From contig CANHTV010000215.1 of assembly GCA_947463285.1 (NCBI GenBank), positions 1-6,593 on the forward strand: 6,593 bases of DNA. Direction: 5' to 3'. Position numbers and translations under genes: made by a program. The notes under the pieces are model-generated. The model was not told where the DNA came from and ran no database searches. It saw nothing but the letters and a program-made list of their open reading frames with translations. The stretch comes from Verrucomicrobiaceae bacterium (GTDB lineage: Bacteria; Verrucomicrobiota; Verrucomicrobiia; Verrucomicrobiales; Verrucomicrobiaceae). Positions 6,269-6,593 of the stretch are shown here, piece after piece. Every line of letters starts with the position of its first letter. Within the stretch, counting starts at the first letter, position 1.

Positions 6269-6593
6269 TCACTTGGCTGTCACTGGCCGAGATGCCAGCA
6301 AGCCGACGGCCATCGTGATGAGGCACCCGAACATGCTGAACCAGATGAAAGACACGACAGGCGCAGGCTTCACCGTGGTGAAGTAGCCATTCTGATACAA
6401 GTAGATGCTGAGCAGTCCCACGAAGCCTGCGAGGCAACCGAGGAGTGCGCCTTGTGTGGTGGCACGCTGCGTGAACATGCCGAGGAAGAAAAGCCCGAGA
6501 AGTGGCCCACCGATCAATCCGATGACGGTGTTCACCGACTCGACGAGATTTCCAGGCATGGCTGACACAGCAAAGGCTAGTCCCATGACGAGT
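6269..6593 (-). CDS. Sodium:solute symporter (SSS family), C-terminal part (5' end outside window)
   Basis: The last 108 or so codons of a Na+-coupled solute transporter of the inner membrane, read on the - strand; the start lies beyond the right edge. The visible part is strongly hydrophobic: the tail of one helix (LVMGLAFAVSA), a helix around VIGLIGGPLLGLFFLGMF, one around GALLGCLAGFVGLLSIYLY, and a last one around VVSFIWFSMFGCLITMAVGLL, ending in a short polar tail SRPVTAK. The block NTVIGLIGGPLLGLFFLGMF followed by TQRATTQGALLGCLAG is typical of the C-terminal region of SSS transporters of PVC bacteria. The substrate (sugar, sialic acid or other) cannot be told from this part. The gene converges on the fusion gene with only 7 bp between the stop codons, so it belongs to a separate transcript. 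Confidence 0.85.
   Translation of the reverse strand, partial: LVMGLAFAVSAMPGNLVESVNTVIGLIGGPLLGLFFLGMFTQRATTQGALLGCLAGFVGLLSIYLYQNGYFTTVKPAPVVSFIWFSMFGCLITMAVGLLASRPVTAK

Noticed and set aside
6283..6298. CTGGC/GCCAG stem near the meeting point of the convergent genes, as a terminator
   Set aside because: It is only 5 bp, lies inside the symporter coding region and has no T-run on either strand.

Overview
This 6.6-kb window is a densely packed bacterial chromosome segment with moderate to high GC. Five genes or gene fragments lie on the + strand and one converging fragment lies on the - strand. A secreted DUF1080 (3-keto-disaccharide hydrolase family) protein, a sodium:solute symporter and near absence of Shine-Dalgarno motifs together suggest a Gram-negative member of the PVC group, most likely Verrucomicrobiota (Prosthecobacter-like), with Planctomycetota as the alternative. 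This placement is inferred from gene content; no rRNA or marker gene is present.

Layout: (1) 1-462 is the C-terminal part of a phosphate-transporter ATPase, PstB. (2) 483-1268 is a complete second PstB, about 58% identical to the first over 153 gap-free aligned residues (hand count). (3) 1313-2296 is a zinc-free MDR-family 2-enoyl thioester reductase of the MECR/Etr1 type. The 44-bp gap before it holds nested palindromes and a 9-bp direct repeat. (4) 2361-3179 is a secreted DUF1080 protein with a signal peptide. (5) 3213-3908 is a small lipase-like alpha/beta hydrolase with a visible Ser-Asp-His triad and lower GC in its first part. (6) 3982-6261 is a 759-residue two-domain protein: an N-terminal amidohydrolase-2 (TIM-barrel metal hydrolase) domain joined in one frame to a complete class III PLP aminotransferase / glutamate-1-semialdehyde aminomutase-like domain. 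(7) 6269-6593 on the - strand is the C-terminal end of a sodium:solute symporter, whose stop codon is 7 bp from that of the fusion gene.

The two PstB genes are the tail of a phosphate-uptake (pst) operon. No phoU follows them in the window. The other + strand genes are closely spaced (33-73 bp) but share no evident pathway, so a single operon is not proven. The most unusual element is the amidohydrolase-aminotransferase fusion: both halves keep their recognisable active-site residues, suggesting a bifunctional enzyme that processes a substrate in consecutive steps, with the substrate unknown. No RNA genes, CRISPR arrays, insertion sequences or convincing terminators were seen, and no gene-free stretch exceeds 75 bp.
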